From an uncultured Bacillota bacterium (GTDB taxonomy: Bacteria > Bacillota > Clostridia > Oscillospirales > Oscillospiraceae): a DNA stretch of 64,000 bases. The stretch spans positions 1 to 64,000 of the forward strand of contig CANSSJ010000002.1 of the NCBI GenBank assembly GCA_947649625.1, written 5' to 3'. Below the pieces are notes generated by a model, which had not been told where the DNA came from, did not search any database, and worked only from the letters and a program-made list of their open reading frames with translations. Position numbers and translations under genes: made by a program. This document shows, in pieces, positions 47,148 to 57,164 of this stretch (position 1 is its first letter; each line of letters begins with the position of its first letter).

Positions 47148-50100
47148 ACTTCCTCCTTGATCTGCTCCCAAAATTCCTGGGCGCTCACGTGGGGCAGCCA
47201 GCGCTTGCAGTCCCCACCCCGGCCCGGCTCGAAGTGACAGGCGGCGGCGTAGTCGCAGAAGCGGCAGGCATTTTTCTCCGGGCCCCGCCAGAAGGGATCG
47301 GCGGCGATGCTTCCCCCGGCCAGCTCCTGACAGATGTCCTCCAGCACCCGCTGGACGTGTTTCCCCAGCTTGCCCAGCTGCTCGGCGGAGGCCAGAGCCT
47401 CGCCGGTGATCTGTCCGGTGGTCCTGCTCACCCGCAGGGGGAGAAAGCGGTAGCCGTTCTCTCCCCGCTCCTCCATGGCGTCCAGCACCTTGGGGTCGTC
47501 CACCACCAGGCCGCTGCGCACCAGCTCCTTATCCACCTTTTTCCGCAGTTCCTCGTCGCTCATGGTCCGGCTGCCCCGGATGATGGCCTCCCGGGCGGGA
47601 AGGTAGAGTATCCCCGCCCCCTCCACCGGCAGGCCGTAGAGCTCCCGCCCACGCTCCTCTAAAGTGAAGAGGTAGAGCAGCATCTGCAGCCCCAGGCCGT
47701 TCCACACCTCGGTGAGGTCGAAGGTTTTCCGGCCCGTCTTGTAGTCCACCACCCGCAAATTGAGCCGGCCATTGCCGTCCACCCAGCCGTCCACCCGGTC
47801 CACAAAGCCGGTGACGCTGATGGTGACGCCGTTGTAAGTCAGCTCAACGGGCGGCAGGGGCAGCTCCTTGTCATCTTTTTTGCTTGTTCCAAAGCCCAGC
47901 TCGAAGGAAATGGGCTTGAACTGGGAACTGAGCAGCTCGTCCGCCACGTTGTCCACCACTGCCTGGACCGAGCGGAGCAAACGGCGGAACAGGTACTGGA
48001 ACCGGGCGGTCTGGTTCTCCAGTCCCCCCAGCTCCTCCGCCATATAGCGGTCCACCGCTTCCTTTGTCAGGCGGCGCAGCTTTTTTTTCCTGCCCTCGTC
48101 CTCCATGCCCGGAATGGTGGTCTGAGAAAACATCTCGTCCTGGAGGACATGCTCCAGCACGTAGTGGACAAAGGTGCCGTACTCAGGGGCGGTAAAGCCC
48201 GCCGGTTTGCGGGGCTCAGCCCCCAGGCCGTAGCGCATGAAGTAGGAGAAGTGGCAGGACTTATACTTGTCCATCCGGGAGGCGGACATGGCCACCCGCC
48301 GGCCATACAGCCGGTCCACCGCCTGTCGGGACAGCCGTCCCCGCTCCCAGGCGGCAGCCCGATCCAGCCGCGCCACCTGATCCCCGAAGCCGGGGAGGGC
48401 CTCCAGCGCCCGCCGGGCGGCGATATTCCGCCCCGCCTGCTCCAGGGCGGGCAGGGGGGCCTCCAGCCGGAAGGAACCCTTCAAATCCTCCTCCCGGAGG
48501 GGCTTTAAATCGGAAAACAACAGCCGCAGACGGCTTACCAGAAAGCTGGGACGGCGCTCTTCGCCGCCGGGGCCCTGCGTGGGCCAGGTCACCGCCAGCC
48601 TCTGGCTGGGCCGGGCGCAAATTTGATAGATGGTTGTCATCTCACGGTAGAGCAGCTCCCTCTGGGACTGGGCCAGCTCCAGGCCGTAGCCCGCCAGGAG
48701 GGCCCGGTCGTCGTCAGAGAGCAGGCCGGGGGCTGTCCCTACCTGGGGCAGGGAGGCGTCGTCCGCCCCCAGGAGGAAGAGCGCCTTCACCCGGTGGCCG
48801 GTCTGACGGGTGGTCTCCCCCGCCGTCACCCGGTCCAGGGAGACGGGGATGGTGCCCACGTCGTACTGGGACAGCACCAACCGGAAGAGCAGAGTAAATT
48901 CCTCCAGCTCCATGGGGGCATCCCCCAGCAGCCGGGCGCACTGCTCCAGCCCGCCGCACAGGATGTCCCACAGCTGCCGGTACTCCTCCGCCAGAGTGGG
49001 CCGGTCCCGCCGGAGAAGCAGGTCCACCCGCTCCTCCAGCCGGGCGGGCAGACCGATCTCCTCCAAAAAGGTGTAAAGGGAAACCGCCTGTCCCCTGCCG
49101 GTCTTATCCTGATTTTTCCGCAGGGTCTCCAATGGGGCGGATACCTGCCGCCGGGCGCTGTCCACCCGGGCCAGCAGTGCCCGGTCCTCCTCGCTCCACT
49201 GCAATCCGTAGCCCTTGGGGTGCCAGGACCAGTCCTTACTCTGAGTCCAGCGGCTGCCCCGAACGTCCCATTTCAGGACGTAGTTCTCCAGCAGGTCCAC
49301 ATCCTCCCGGGGCAGACCGGTGAGCCCGGTTTTTAAGTAGCGGAAGACATCATCGTAGCGGTAGCCTCCCGCCACCGTCTCCAGAGCGGCGGTCACCAAA
49401 GCCAGCACCGGCTTTTCCAGGATATCCGTCATGGCGGAGGAGAACACCGGCACCCCGTACCGGCTGAACACCGACTCCACCAGGTCCCGGTAGACTCCGT
49501 AGTTCCGGGCCGCCACCCCGATATCCCGGAAGCGATACCCCTCCTCACGGACCAGCCGCAGGATGCGGGCGGCGGTCCACTCCACCTCACTGCGGGGGGT
49601 AAACGCCTGAAACAGCTCCACTGTCCCCCCGCAGGGCATGGAGGCGGACTCCTGTTGGGCAAAGAGGGCTCCTTCCAGATAGGCCAGCGGCCCCGCCTTA
49701 CCGGCAGAGGGAGTGACAAGATGTTCTACCTCACAGGATATCCCCTCCTCCCGGGCCATCCGGAGCAGAGTATTCCCGGTGCGGCGGGCGGGAGAAAATA
49801 CGCCCGTCCCCCCCTCGTCCTCCTCCAGATGGTCACAGGTGAGGGTGACGGTCATGCTGTGAGCCTGGGCCATCAGCAGCCGCAGCAGCTCCCCCTGCTG
49901 GGGGGTGAAGTCGGTAAAGCCATCCAGCCAGAAGTCAGTCCCCTCCCCCCAGCGGCTCTCCCGCAGCTTGATCGCCGCCCGGGTGAGCCGGTCCCGTGGG
50001 TCCAGGGCGGTGCGGGCGGTGAGGGCGTCGTACTCCCCGAAAATGAGGCCCAGGTCCCGGAGCTTGTCTCCCTCAGGGCCGGAGGCCTCCTCCCCTGCCT

Positions 50101-50509
50101 GGATCAGCGTCTCAGGCGGGACCCGGCAGCTTTTCAACTCGTCCGCTGTGGCTATCAGCGAGGCGAGGAAAGCGGGCCGTCTGGAGGGACGGCCATAAAT
50201 CCTCAGGTCGGCGGCTACACTCTGGACCGCCCGGTACATAAGCAGCAGCCGGCCGCCTCCGTCCAGCTCCTCCTCACCCAGACCGCCGGCGGTCTGAAAG
50301 ACGCGGTTGGCCAGCCGGCTGAAGGACAGCACCTCCGCCCGGAGGTTGATCTGGGGACCGCCGGCGGCGCACAGAGCCCGCTCCGTTTCGTGGGACATCT
50401 GCTCGGGCACCAGCAGCACCTGGGGCCGCTCCCGACCGGCGGTGCACAGCCGGTCCAGCACGGCGGTGGTCTTTCCGCACCCGGCCCGGCCCAATATCAG
50501 TTGAAACAC
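47144..50509 (-). CDS. addB: ATP-dependent helicase/nuclease subunit B
   Basis: VFQLILGRAGCGKTTAVLDRL (GTG start) ... C-terminal 4Fe-4S nuclease CRFCDYAAACHFE. Confidence 0.93.
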   Translation of the reverse strand: MFQLILGRAGCGKTTAVLDRLCTAGRERPQVLLVPEQMSHETERALCAAGGPQINLRAEVLSFSRLANRVFQTAGGLGEEELDGGGRLLLMYRAVQSVAADLRIYGRPSRRPAFLASLIATADELKSCRVPPETLIQAGEEASGPEGDKLRDLGLIFGEYDALTARTALDPRDRLTRAAIKLRESRWGEGTDFWLDGFTDFTPQQGELLRLLMAQAHSMTVTLTCDHLEEDEGGTGVFSPARRTGNTLLRMAREEGISCEVEHLVTPSAGKAGPLAYLEGALFAQQESASMPCGGTVELFQAFTPRSEVEWTAARILRLVREEGYRFRDIGVAARNYGVYRDLVESVFSRYGVPVFSSAMTDILEKPVLALVTAALETVAGGYRYDDVFRYLKTGLTGLPREDVDLLENYVLKWDVRGSRWTQSKDWSWHPKGYGLQWSEEDRALLARVDSARRQVSAPLETLRKNQDKTGRGQAVSLYTFLEEIGLPARLEERVDLLLRRDRPTLAEEYRQLWDILCGGLEQCARLLGDAPMELEEFTLLFRLVLSQYDVGTIPVSLDRVTAGETTRQTGHRVKALFLLGADDASLPQVGTAPGLLSDDDRALLAGYGLELAQSQRELLYREMTTIYQICARPSQRLAVTWPTQGPGGEERRPSFLVSRLRLLFSDLKPLREEDLKGSFRLEAPLPALEQAGRNIAARRALEALPGFGDQVARLDRAAAWERGRLSRQAVDRLYGRRVAMSASRMDKYKSCHFSYFMRYGLGAEPRKPAGFTAPEYGTFVHYVLEHVLQDEMFSQTTIPGMEDEGRKKKLRRLTKEAVDRYMAEELGGLENQTARFQYLFRRLLRSVQAVVDNVADELLSSQFKPISFELGFGTSKKDDKELPLPPVELTYNGVTISVTGFVDRVDGWVDGNGRLNLRVVDYKTGRKTFDLTEVWNGLGLQMLLYLFTLEERGRELYGLPVEGAGILYLPAREAIIRGSRTMSDEELRKKVDKELVRSGLVVDDPKVLDAMEERGENGYRFLPLRVSRTTGQITGEALASAEQLGKLGKHVQRVLEDICQELAGGSIAADPFWRGPEKNACRFCDYAAACHFEPGRGGDCKRWLPHVSAQEFWEQIKEEV

Positions 50510-50528
50510 AGAGGTCCCCCCCTCTTTT

Positions 50529-51602
50529 CTATGGTTTGCATCGGCCGCAGGGCTCGTAGCCCTCCAGAACGGCCTGGAGCCGGGAGTAGAACTCCACCCG
50601 CTTCTCTTCCTGGATATTTTTCGCAGAGGCACAGTCGGGCAGGTGAAATTTTTTCGTCCCCGCATTTCCGATGTACGTCTGCGGGACGGAATTTCCCGTG
50701 GGATTGGTGGCGGTATCCGCCTCTTTCTCTGTGGTAAAGATAACAGCTTTTCCGTCGCTCCGGGCAATGATGTGGCCCTGCATGTCGGTGCGGTAGACCT
50801 CCGCGCCCGCGTCCCGGAAGCGGCTGAGCACCTCGCTGGAAGGGTGGCCGTATTTGTTTCCCTCTCCCACCGAGATCACCGCGTATTCCGGCATGACCTC
50901 CCGGAGAAACCGGTAGCCAGTGGAGGTATCGCTGCCGTGGTGGCCCGCCTTTAAGACGGTGGCGCTCAAATTCGCCCCGGAGTCGATCAGGTCCTCCTCC
51001 GCCTTCGTCTCCATATCCCCGGTAAAGAGGAAGGAGGTCTCCCCATAGTCGATGCGCAGGACAATGGAGGTGTTATTAGTATCGTCATATTCCCGCACCG
51101 GGCCCAGGATCTCCACCCGGGCGGAGCCAAGGCTGAATTTGTCGCCCGGCTCAGGGACTGTTAAGGCCTTTCCCTGTTCACCCAGATACTTCACCATATT
51201 CTGGAATACTTTAGAGCTGTACTCCGTCACCGGACACAGGGCGGCGTCCACCGCGGTGTAGTTCAGCGCGCCCGACAGGCCGCCGATGTGGTCCTCGTGG
51301 GCGTGGGTGGCCACCATATAATCCAGGCGTTTGGCCCCGCGGCGCTCCAGGTAGGAATACACCAGGTCGGAGTCCTCGGCATTGCCGCCGTCGATGAGCA
51401 TATAGTGTCCGTCACAGATCACCAGGGCGGAGTCCGCCTGGCCCACGTCGATAAAGTGGATCTCAAAGCTGCTCCCCGCCGCTGGAGGGGGCGCGGCCTT
51501 CTCCTGCCTGCTGTACAGGACATAGGCCACCGCCAGGGTCAGCATGATAAACAGGAAAATCAGAAGCCAGCCGGACTGCTGCTTTTGTCTCTTTCGGCTC
51601 AT
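50529..51602 (-). CDS. ComEC/Rec2-like metallo-beta-lactamase-fold hydrolase
   Basis: IHFIDVGQADSALVICDGHYMLIDGGN..., ATHAHEDHIGG, KAGHHGSDTST. Confidence 0.9.
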   Translation of the reverse strand: MSRKRQKQQSGWLLIFLFIMLTLAVAYVLYSRQEKAAPPPAAGSSFEIHFIDVGQADSALVICDGHYMLIDGGNAEDSDLVYSYLERRGAKRLDYMVATHAHEDHIGGLSGALNYTAVDAALCPVTEYSSKVFQNMVKYLGEQGKALTVPEPGDKFSLGSARVEILGPVREYDDTNNTSIVLRIDYGETSFLFTGDMETKAEEDLIDSGANLSATVLKAGHHGSDTSTGYRFLREVMPEYAVISVGEGNKYGHPSSEVLSRFRDAGAEVYRTDMQGHIIARSDGKAVIFTTEKEADTATNPTGNSVPQTYIGNAGTKKFHLPDCASAKNIQEEKRVEFYSRLQAVLEGYEPCGRCKP

Positions 51603-51605
51603 AAC

Positions 51606-52370
51606 TCACTCCTCCAATTCCTCAGGCAAGGGACGGCGGCGGTGCTCCGCAGGGCCCCATTCGGGCAGGGGCAGCCGCTGCATGGCTCCGAAGGCCCGGG
51701 CCTTCAGGCCGGGGTAACGGCCCTGGAGCTCGTAGATCAGCTCCTTGATCTCCTGGCGCTTGGTATTCCCGTCGGCGGGACAGCGGTTTTCCACTACGGG
51801 CAGCTCCAGCCGCCGGGCGGTGTTGCGAATGAGATTCTCTCCGCAGTAGAGCAGGGGGCGTACCTGGGTGATCCCCGTCCGATCCAGAAAAGTGACGGGC
51901 TGAAAGCAGGACAGCCGCCCCTCGAAGATCAAGGACATGAAGAAGGTCTCCACCGCGTCGTCGTAGTGGTGGCCCAACGCGATTTTAGAGATTCCCCGCT
52001 CCTGCAGGGCGGCGTGGAGGGCACCCCGGCGCATCTTGGCGCACATGGAGCAGGGGTTTTTCTCCTTCCGCAGGTCGAAGATGATGTGCTGTATCTCACT
52101 GTTTAAGATGGTGTAGGGCACATCCAGCTCCCGGCACAGGGCGGCTATGGGGGAAAAGTCCAAAGGTTCCACCCCGTCGGCGTGGCCCATATCCAAAGTA
52201 AAGGCCTCCACCGTGAAGGGAACGGGGTAAAACTCCCGCAGCCTGGCCAGGGCCATCAGCAGCATCAGAGAGTCCTTTCCGCCCGACACCCCCACCGCGA
52301 TCCGGTCGCCGGGAGCTATCATGTTGTAATCCTCTACGCACCGCCGCGTGAGAGACAGTATCTTATCCAT
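51606..52370 (-). CDS. TtcA-like tRNA 2-thiolation ATPase
   Basis: IAVGVSGGKDSLMLL PP-loop, PCSMCAKMRRG CxxC, LGHHYDDAVETF. Confidence 0.85.
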   Translation of the reverse strand: MDKILSLTRRCVEDYNMIAPGDRIAVGVSGGKDSLMLLMALARLREFYPVPFTVEAFTLDMGHADGVEPLDFSPIAALCRELDVPYTILNSEIQHIIFDLRKEKNPCSMCAKMRRGALHAALQERGISKIALGHHYDDAVETFFMSLIFEGRLSCFQPVTFLDRTGITQVRPLLYCGENLIRNTARRLELPVVENRCPADGNTKRQEIKELIYELQGRYPGLKARAFGAMQRLPLPEWGPAEHRRRPLPEELEE

Positions 52371-52527
52371 ACCGCGCCCTCCCTTGAATACCGGCATTTT
52401 ACCACAAAGCGCCTGTTTTCCGCAAGTAAAAAATCAAAATCAAACGTGAAATATCAGGAGTATTCGAGCGAAAATAAAAGAAAACAAGAGATAAGAAAGA
52501 TTTTATTAAAATTTCTCAAAAAATCCG

Positions 52528-52556
52528 TTGACACCCGGCGGGCGGCGTACTATAAT
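52528..52556 (+). promoter_or_regulatory. Sigma-A promoter of rplM-rpsI
   Basis: TTGACA (52528-52533), 17 bp, TATAAT (52551-52556). Confidence 0.85.
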
Positions 52557-52562
52557 ACAACA

Positions 52563-52648
52563 CGCTCCGCTTGTGGAAAAGCTGGGCAGAACGAGCTATC
52601 GCAAACCGTTCTGGTTGAGATAAGTAGAGGAAATTGGAGGTTTTACCT
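52563..52648 (+). promoter_or_regulatory. Candidate L13 leader (r-protein autoregulatory 5' UTR)
   Basis: About 85 nt between promoter and rplM with stem CAGAACG...CGTTCTG; position matches the Firmicutes L13 leader. Confidence 0.5.
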
Positions 52649-53080
52649 ATGTCCACGTTCATGGCCAAAAAGGGCAGCATCGAGCGCAAGTGGTATGTGA
52701 TCGACGCCGCCGGCAAGCCCATGGGCAAGACCGCTGTTATCGCAGCCGACCTGCTGCGGGGCAAGCGCAAGCCCGAATTCACTCCCAACGCCGACTGCGG
52801 CGACTTCGTCATCATCATCAACGCCGAGAAGGCGGTACTCACCGGCAAGAAGCTGGATCAGAAGTACTACCGCACCCACTCCGGCTGGGTGGGCGGCCTG
52901 AAGGAGACCAAGTACCGCACCCTGATGCAGACCAAGCCCGAGCTGGCTATGCAGCTGGCCGTCAAGGGCATGATGCCCAAGAATTCCCTGTCCCGGGACT
53001 CCCTGACCCGCCTGCACATCTACCGCGGCGGCGAGCACAACCACGCCGCCCAGAAGCCCGAGCTCTGGGACGCCGAGTAA
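52649..53080 (+). CDS. rplM: 50S ribosomal protein L13
   Basis: [23 protein letters not shown]...[16 protein letters not shown]. Confidence 0.96.
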   Translation: MSTFMAKKGSIERKWYVIDAAGKPMGKTAVIAADLLRGKRKPEFTPNADCGDFVIIINAEKAVLTGKKLDQKYYRTHSGWVGGLKETKYRTLMQTKPELAMQLAVKGMMPKNSLSRDSLTRLHIYRGGEHNHAAQKPELWDAE

Positions 53081-53094
53081 GGAGGATTTAGAGT

Positions 53095-53499
53095 ATGTAT
53101 AAGAGCAAGAAGCCTTATTTCTATGGCACCGGCCGCCGGAAGTCCTCCGTGGCCCGCGTCCATCTGTTTGAGAACGGCACCGGCGCCATCACCATCAACG
53201 GCCGCGACATCGACGACTACTTTGGCCTGGAGACCCTGAAGCTCATCGTCCGTCAGCCCCTGGTCGCCACCGAGCAGGTGGGCAAGGTGGACGTGGTCGC
53301 CACCGTCACCGGCGGCGGCGTCACCGGTCAGGCCGGCGCGATCCGCCACGGCATCGCCCGCGCCCTGCTGCTGGCCAACGCCGAGTTCCGCCCCGCCCTC
53401 AAGGCCGCCGGCTTCCTCACCCGCGACCCTCGCATGAAGGAGCGCAAGAAGTACGGCCTCAAGGCCGCCCGCCGCGCCCCCCAGTTCTCCAAGCGTTAA
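53095..53499 (+). CDS. rpsI: 30S ribosomal protein S9
   Basis: [16 protein letters not shown]...[25 protein letters not shown]. Confidence 0.97.
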   Translation: MYKSKKPYFYGTGRRKSSVARVHLFENGTGAITINGRDIDDYFGLETLKLIVRQPLVATEQVGKVDVVATVTGGGVTGQAGAIRHGIARALLLANAEFRPALKAAGFLTRDPRMKERKKYGLKAARRAPQFSKR

Positions 53500-53509
53500 A
53501 AATTTACAC

Positions 53510-53540
53510 GACCCCGGAGCCACTACGGTTCCGGGGTCTT
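53510..53540 (+). terminator. Rho-independent terminator of rpsI
   Basis: GACCCCGGA...TCCGGGGTCTT. Confidence 0.75.
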
Positions 53541-53574
53541 CCCTATCAAGGAGCCATGGCGCCGGAGGTAATTT

Positions 53575-54579
53575 ATGTGGGCAGAAGGCAAGGTAAGGAT
53601 CGTGGATATCGCCAATGAGCTGGGCGTCAGCACCGCCACGGTTTCCAATGTGATCCACGGAAAAACAAAGAAAATCTCCGCCCGGACGGTGAAACGGGTA
53701 CAGGAAAAACTGGAGGAGCGGGGCTATATCCCCAATATGGCCGCGACGCTTCTGGCACAGAACAGCTCCCGCATCATTGGGGTCGTGATCAACGACCATG
53801 AGAAATATGAGGGCCGGGTGCTGACCGACCCCTTTGTCGCGTCAGCCATCAACTATTTGGCGGACGAAATAGAACGCGGCAACTATTTTATGATGATAAA
53901 GAAGACCACCGATCTGATGACGGCGGTTAAATTTGCCTCCATGTGGAACATGGTGGGTATGGTAATCCTGGGCTTCTGTGACCACGAGTACCAGGAGCTC
54001 CGCAGCCGCATCCATATCCCCTTTGTCGTATACGACGGCTATTTTGAAAACAGGGGAAGGATCTGCAACCTCCAGCTGGACGACTGGGACGGAGGCCGCC
54101 AGGTGGGCGAATATCTGCGGGGCCTGGGACATGACAGGGTCCTCTGTATCTCTGATAACCGGGAGTGTATGGACCGGCAGCGCTATGAGGGCCTGTGCGG
54201 CGGTCTGGGCTTTCGGGCGGATCATATGATGGTCCCCATGAAAAAGGAGGAGCGTGACCTCTACTATCGGGAGCGCCTCCACCAATTGCGCCATTACAGC
54301 GCCATTTTCGCTGTGTCGGACTACTACGCTGTGGATCTGATCCGCTTTTTGGAAAACTCCGGCGTCAGAGTTCCCGAAGAGATCTCTGTGGTTGGTTTTG
54401 ACGACAGCGCGATCGGTGAGCAGATGTCCCTTACCTCCATCCGCCAGGACTACAGGGCAAGGGCACAGATGGCGGTCCGTCTGCTGAAACGGATGAGGGA
54501 ACAGCCCGACTACACCGGGGATTTTACCATCCCCGTCACATTGGTAGAGCGGAACAGCAGCCGGAGGTTACGTCTTTAA
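53575..54579 (+). CDS. LacI family transcriptional regulator
   Basis: VRIVDIANELGVSTATVSNVIHGKTKKISARTVKRVQEKLEERGYIPN. Confidence 0.92.
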   Translation: MWAEGKVRIVDIANELGVSTATVSNVIHGKTKKISARTVKRVQEKLEERGYIPNMAATLLAQNSSRIIGVVINDHEKYEGRVLTDPFVASAINYLADEIERGNYFMMIKKTTDLMTAVKFASMWNMVGMVILGFCDHEYQELRSRIHIPFVVYDGYFENRGRICNLQLDDWDGGRQVGEYLRGLGHDRVLCISDNRECMDRQRYEGLCGGLGFRADHMMVPMKKEERDLYYRERLHQLRHYSAIFAVSDYYAVDLIRFLENSGVRVPEEISVVGFDDSAIGEQMSLTSIRQDYRARAQMAVRLLKRMREQPDYTGDFTIPVTLVERNSSRRLRL

Positions 54580-54610
54580 CCCGGCAGGTTATGCGATTAA
54601 CCTATTGAAA

Positions 54611-54656
54611 ACACCCGCCTTTCCCGGTATTCTTAATGGGAAGGCGGGTGTTTGTT
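54611..54656 (+). terminator. Rho-independent terminator/attenuator abutting the MATE start codon
   Basis: ACACCCGCCTTTCCC-N12-GGGAAGGCGGGTGTTT; ATG at 54658. Confidence 0.75.
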
Positions 54657-54657
54657 T

Positions 54658-56001
54658 ATGAAAAAAAGTTCCTTCCTTGTCTCTGTGATCGGAATTGCCG
54701 TTCCGGTCGGGCTCCAATCCATGCTGCAATCCTCGTTCTCCATGATCGACCAGCTGATGGTCGGGCAGCTAGGAAGTACGGCGGTGTCCGCGGTGGAGGT
54801 GGCTGGACGTCCGGCGTTTGTTTACTCCGTTGTGCTTGGGGCGGTAGCCGCCATTGCCGGAATCATGATTTCCCAATACCTGGGCATGGACGACAGAAGG
54901 ACAGCGGATCGAAGTCTTTCGGTCAATCTGACCGCGGCCACAGTCCTGGCCCTGCTGTTTACCGCACTGTGCGCTCTGTTTCCGGGACAGATCGTGGGGC
55001 TTTTCATCAAGGACGACCCGGCGATCCTGGCCGCCGGCCGAAATTATCTGACCTGCATTTTATGGACCTACCTCCCCATGGGTGTATCCTCTATCCTGGC
55101 CGTTATGGTCCGATGCCTGGGCCGGGCTGTCTGGCCCCTGGCCGCCGGCATTGCCTCGGCGGTCGTGAACACCGGGCTGAATTACGGGCTGATATTTGGA
55201 CATTTCGGACTTCCGGCGTTAGGGGTCACCGGCGCGGCGGTGGCCAGTGTGATCTCTCAGTTTGTCAATATGCTGCTGATGCTGGCCATTTTCTACCTGG
55301 TCCGGCTGCGCGGGCAGACGGATTTTCAGTTTTCCCTCTCCCTTGGGGCAGGCGGTTACCGGCAATACCTGATGATGCTGCTCCCTATCCTGATCACAGA
55401 ACTGCTCTGGAGCCTGGGACAGAATGTGAATACCTTTATCTATGGACATCTGGAACAGGGGGATCTGGCCGCCATGTCCATCACCGGCCCGATTCAGGGG
55501 CTGTTCATCGGGGCGTTGAGCGGCGTCTCTCAGGCCGCGGGAATTCTGACCGGCAGGCGGCTGGGCGCAGGCGAATATGAGCAGGCGTATCAGGAGTCCA
55601 AAAAGCTGGTGTGGTACGGCCTGGCGGGTTCGCTGATCTTATCGGCACTCCTGATTGGCCTGAGACGGGCCTATGTGCCGCTCTACCATGTGGAGCCCGG
55701 CGTGCGGGACACCGCCGCCAGGCTGCTGCTCGCCTTTGCTGTTCTGGCGCCCGTAAAGGTCGCTAATATGATCCTGGGCGGCGGCGTGGTGCGAAGCGGC
55801 GGAAAGACCACCTACGTTATGGTGATCGACATGGTGGGCACCTGGCTGGTGGGCGTGCCGCTGGGGCTTATCACCGCTTTCCTGCTCCGCCTGCCTGTGG
55901 AATGGGTCTATTTTATCCTGTCCCAGGAGGAACTGGTCAGGCTCGCCATGACCTTGGCCGTGTTCAAACGCAGAGGCTGGATGAACAGGTTATCGTCTTA
56001 A
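54658..56001 (+). CDS. MATE family efflux transporter
   Basis: MKKSSFLVSVIGIAVPVGLQSMLQSSFSMIDQLMVGQLGSTAVSAVEVAGRP; 12-TM pattern. Confidence 0.92.
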   Translation: MKKSSFLVSVIGIAVPVGLQSMLQSSFSMIDQLMVGQLGSTAVSAVEVAGRPAFVYSVVLGAVAAIAGIMISQYLGMDDRRTADRSLSVNLTAATVLALLFTALCALFPGQIVGLFIKDDPAILAAGRNYLTCILWTYLPMGVSSILAVMVRCLGRAVWPLAAGIASAVVNTGLNYGLIFGHFGLPALGVTGAAVASVISQFVNMLLMLAIFYLVRLRGQTDFQFSLSLGAGGYRQYLMMLLPILITELLWSLGQNVNTFIYGHLEQGDLAAMSITGPIQGLFIGALSGVSQAAGILTGRRLGAGEYEQAYQESKKLVWYGLAGSLILSALLIGLRRAYVPLYHVEPGVRDTAARLLLAFAVLAPVKVANMILGGGVVRSGGKTTYVMVIDMVGTWLVGVPLGLITAFLLRLPVEWVYFILSQEELVRLAMTLAVFKRRGWMNRLSS

Positions 56002-56005
56002 ATAA

Positions 56006-56040
56006 AAAGTGCCTGGAAATTTCAACTTCCAGACACTTTA
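56006..56040. terminator. Bidirectional terminator between MATE and queA
   Basis: AAAGTGCCTGGAA...TTCCAGACACTTTA. Confidence 0.75.
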
Positions 56041-56042
56041 CG

Positions 56043-57107
56043 TCAACAGCGTCCCGGTTGGGCCGTGGCAGTGTTCCCTTCGATATCCCCGATCAGCATG
56101 GCGTCTCCAAAGGAAAAAAACCGGTATTTCTCCCGCACCGCCTCCTCGTAGGCGGCCAGGACGTGTTCCCGGCCCGCCAGGGCGGACACCAGCATGATGA
56201 GGGTGGACTGGGGCAGGTGGAAATTAGTGATGAGGGCATCCAGCGCTTTGAACCGGTAGCCCGGGTAGATGAAAATATTGGTCCAGCCGGAGCGCTCCGA
56301 CAGGGTGCCGTCCTCCGCCGCGAAGCTCTCCACCGTGCGGCAGGAGGTGGTGCCCACGCAGATCACCCGGCCGCCTTTTTTCCTGGTCTCGTTGATGGTG
56401 TCAGCGGTCTCCTGGCTGATTTGGCAGAATTCCGCGTGCATCTCGTGGTCGGTGATCTCCTCTGCCTTCACCGGCCGGAAGGTGCCCAGCCCCACGTGGA
56501 GGGTCACAAAGCAGACCTTCACTCCCATCTCCCGCACCTGTTCCAGCAGTTCCGGCGTGAAGTGGAGACCGGCAGTGGGGGCGGCGGCGGAGCCCACTAC
56601 CTTGGAATAGACCGTCTGATACCGCTCCTGATCCTGGAGCTCCGCCTTGATGTAGGGGGGCAGAGGCATTCTGCCCAGTTCCTCCAGGATCTCCAGAAAG
56701 ATCCCCTGATAGTGGAACCGGACCGCCCGCTTGCCGTCGTTCAGCTCCGCTTCCACGGTGGCGGTGAGCTGGCCATCCCCAAAGATGACCTGGGCTCCGG
56801 GCTTCAGCTTCCGCCCCGGACGGACCAGGCACTCCCACAGGTCCCCTCCTCTGTCCGTCAGGAGCAGCACCTCACAGGCTCCCCCAGTGGGACGGCGGCC
56901 GATGAGCCGGGCGGGCAGCACCCGGGAGTCGTTGAGCACCAGGCAGTCTCCCGGCCGCAGGAACCGGGGCAGGTCGTAGAAATGGTGGTGTCCCACCGCT
57001 CCGGTCCGCCTGTCCAGGGTGAGCAGCCGGGAGGCATCCCGCCTCTCCAGGGGAGTCTGGGCGATCAGCTCCTCCGGGAGGTAAAAATCAAAATCCGCAG
57101 TTTTCAC
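56043..57107 (-). CDS. queA: S-adenosylmethionine:tRNA ribosyltransferase-isomerase
   Basis: [31 protein letters not shown]...[11 protein letters not shown]. Confidence 0.96.
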   Translation of the reverse strand: MKTADFDFYLPEELIAQTPLERRDASRLLTLDRRTGAVGHHHFYDLPRFLRPGDCLVLNDSRVLPARLIGRRPTGGACEVLLLTDRGGDLWECLVRPGRKLKPGAQVIFGDGQLTATVEAELNDGKRAVRFHYQGIFLEILEELGRMPLPPYIKAELQDQERYQTVYSKVVGSAAAPTAGLHFTPELLEQVREMGVKVCFVTLHVGLGTFRPVKAEEITDHEMHAEFCQISQETADTINETRKKGGRVICVGTTSCRTVESFAAEDGTLSERSGWTNIFIYPGYRFKALDALITNFHLPQSTLIMLVSALAGREHVLAAYEEAVREKYRFFSFGDAMLIGDIEGNTATAQPGRC

Positions 57108-57164
57108 GGGTGTACTTCCTTATCCTTTCAATTTGTATCCCCGCCGGCCGGCGGGAATACATCC

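Noticed and set aside
42220-50509. Separation of addA and addB by two genes as a novel defence arrangement
   Set aside because: Gene-order variation of AddAB is plausible, and the intervening pyridoxal-kinase-like and hypothetical genes show no defence signature.
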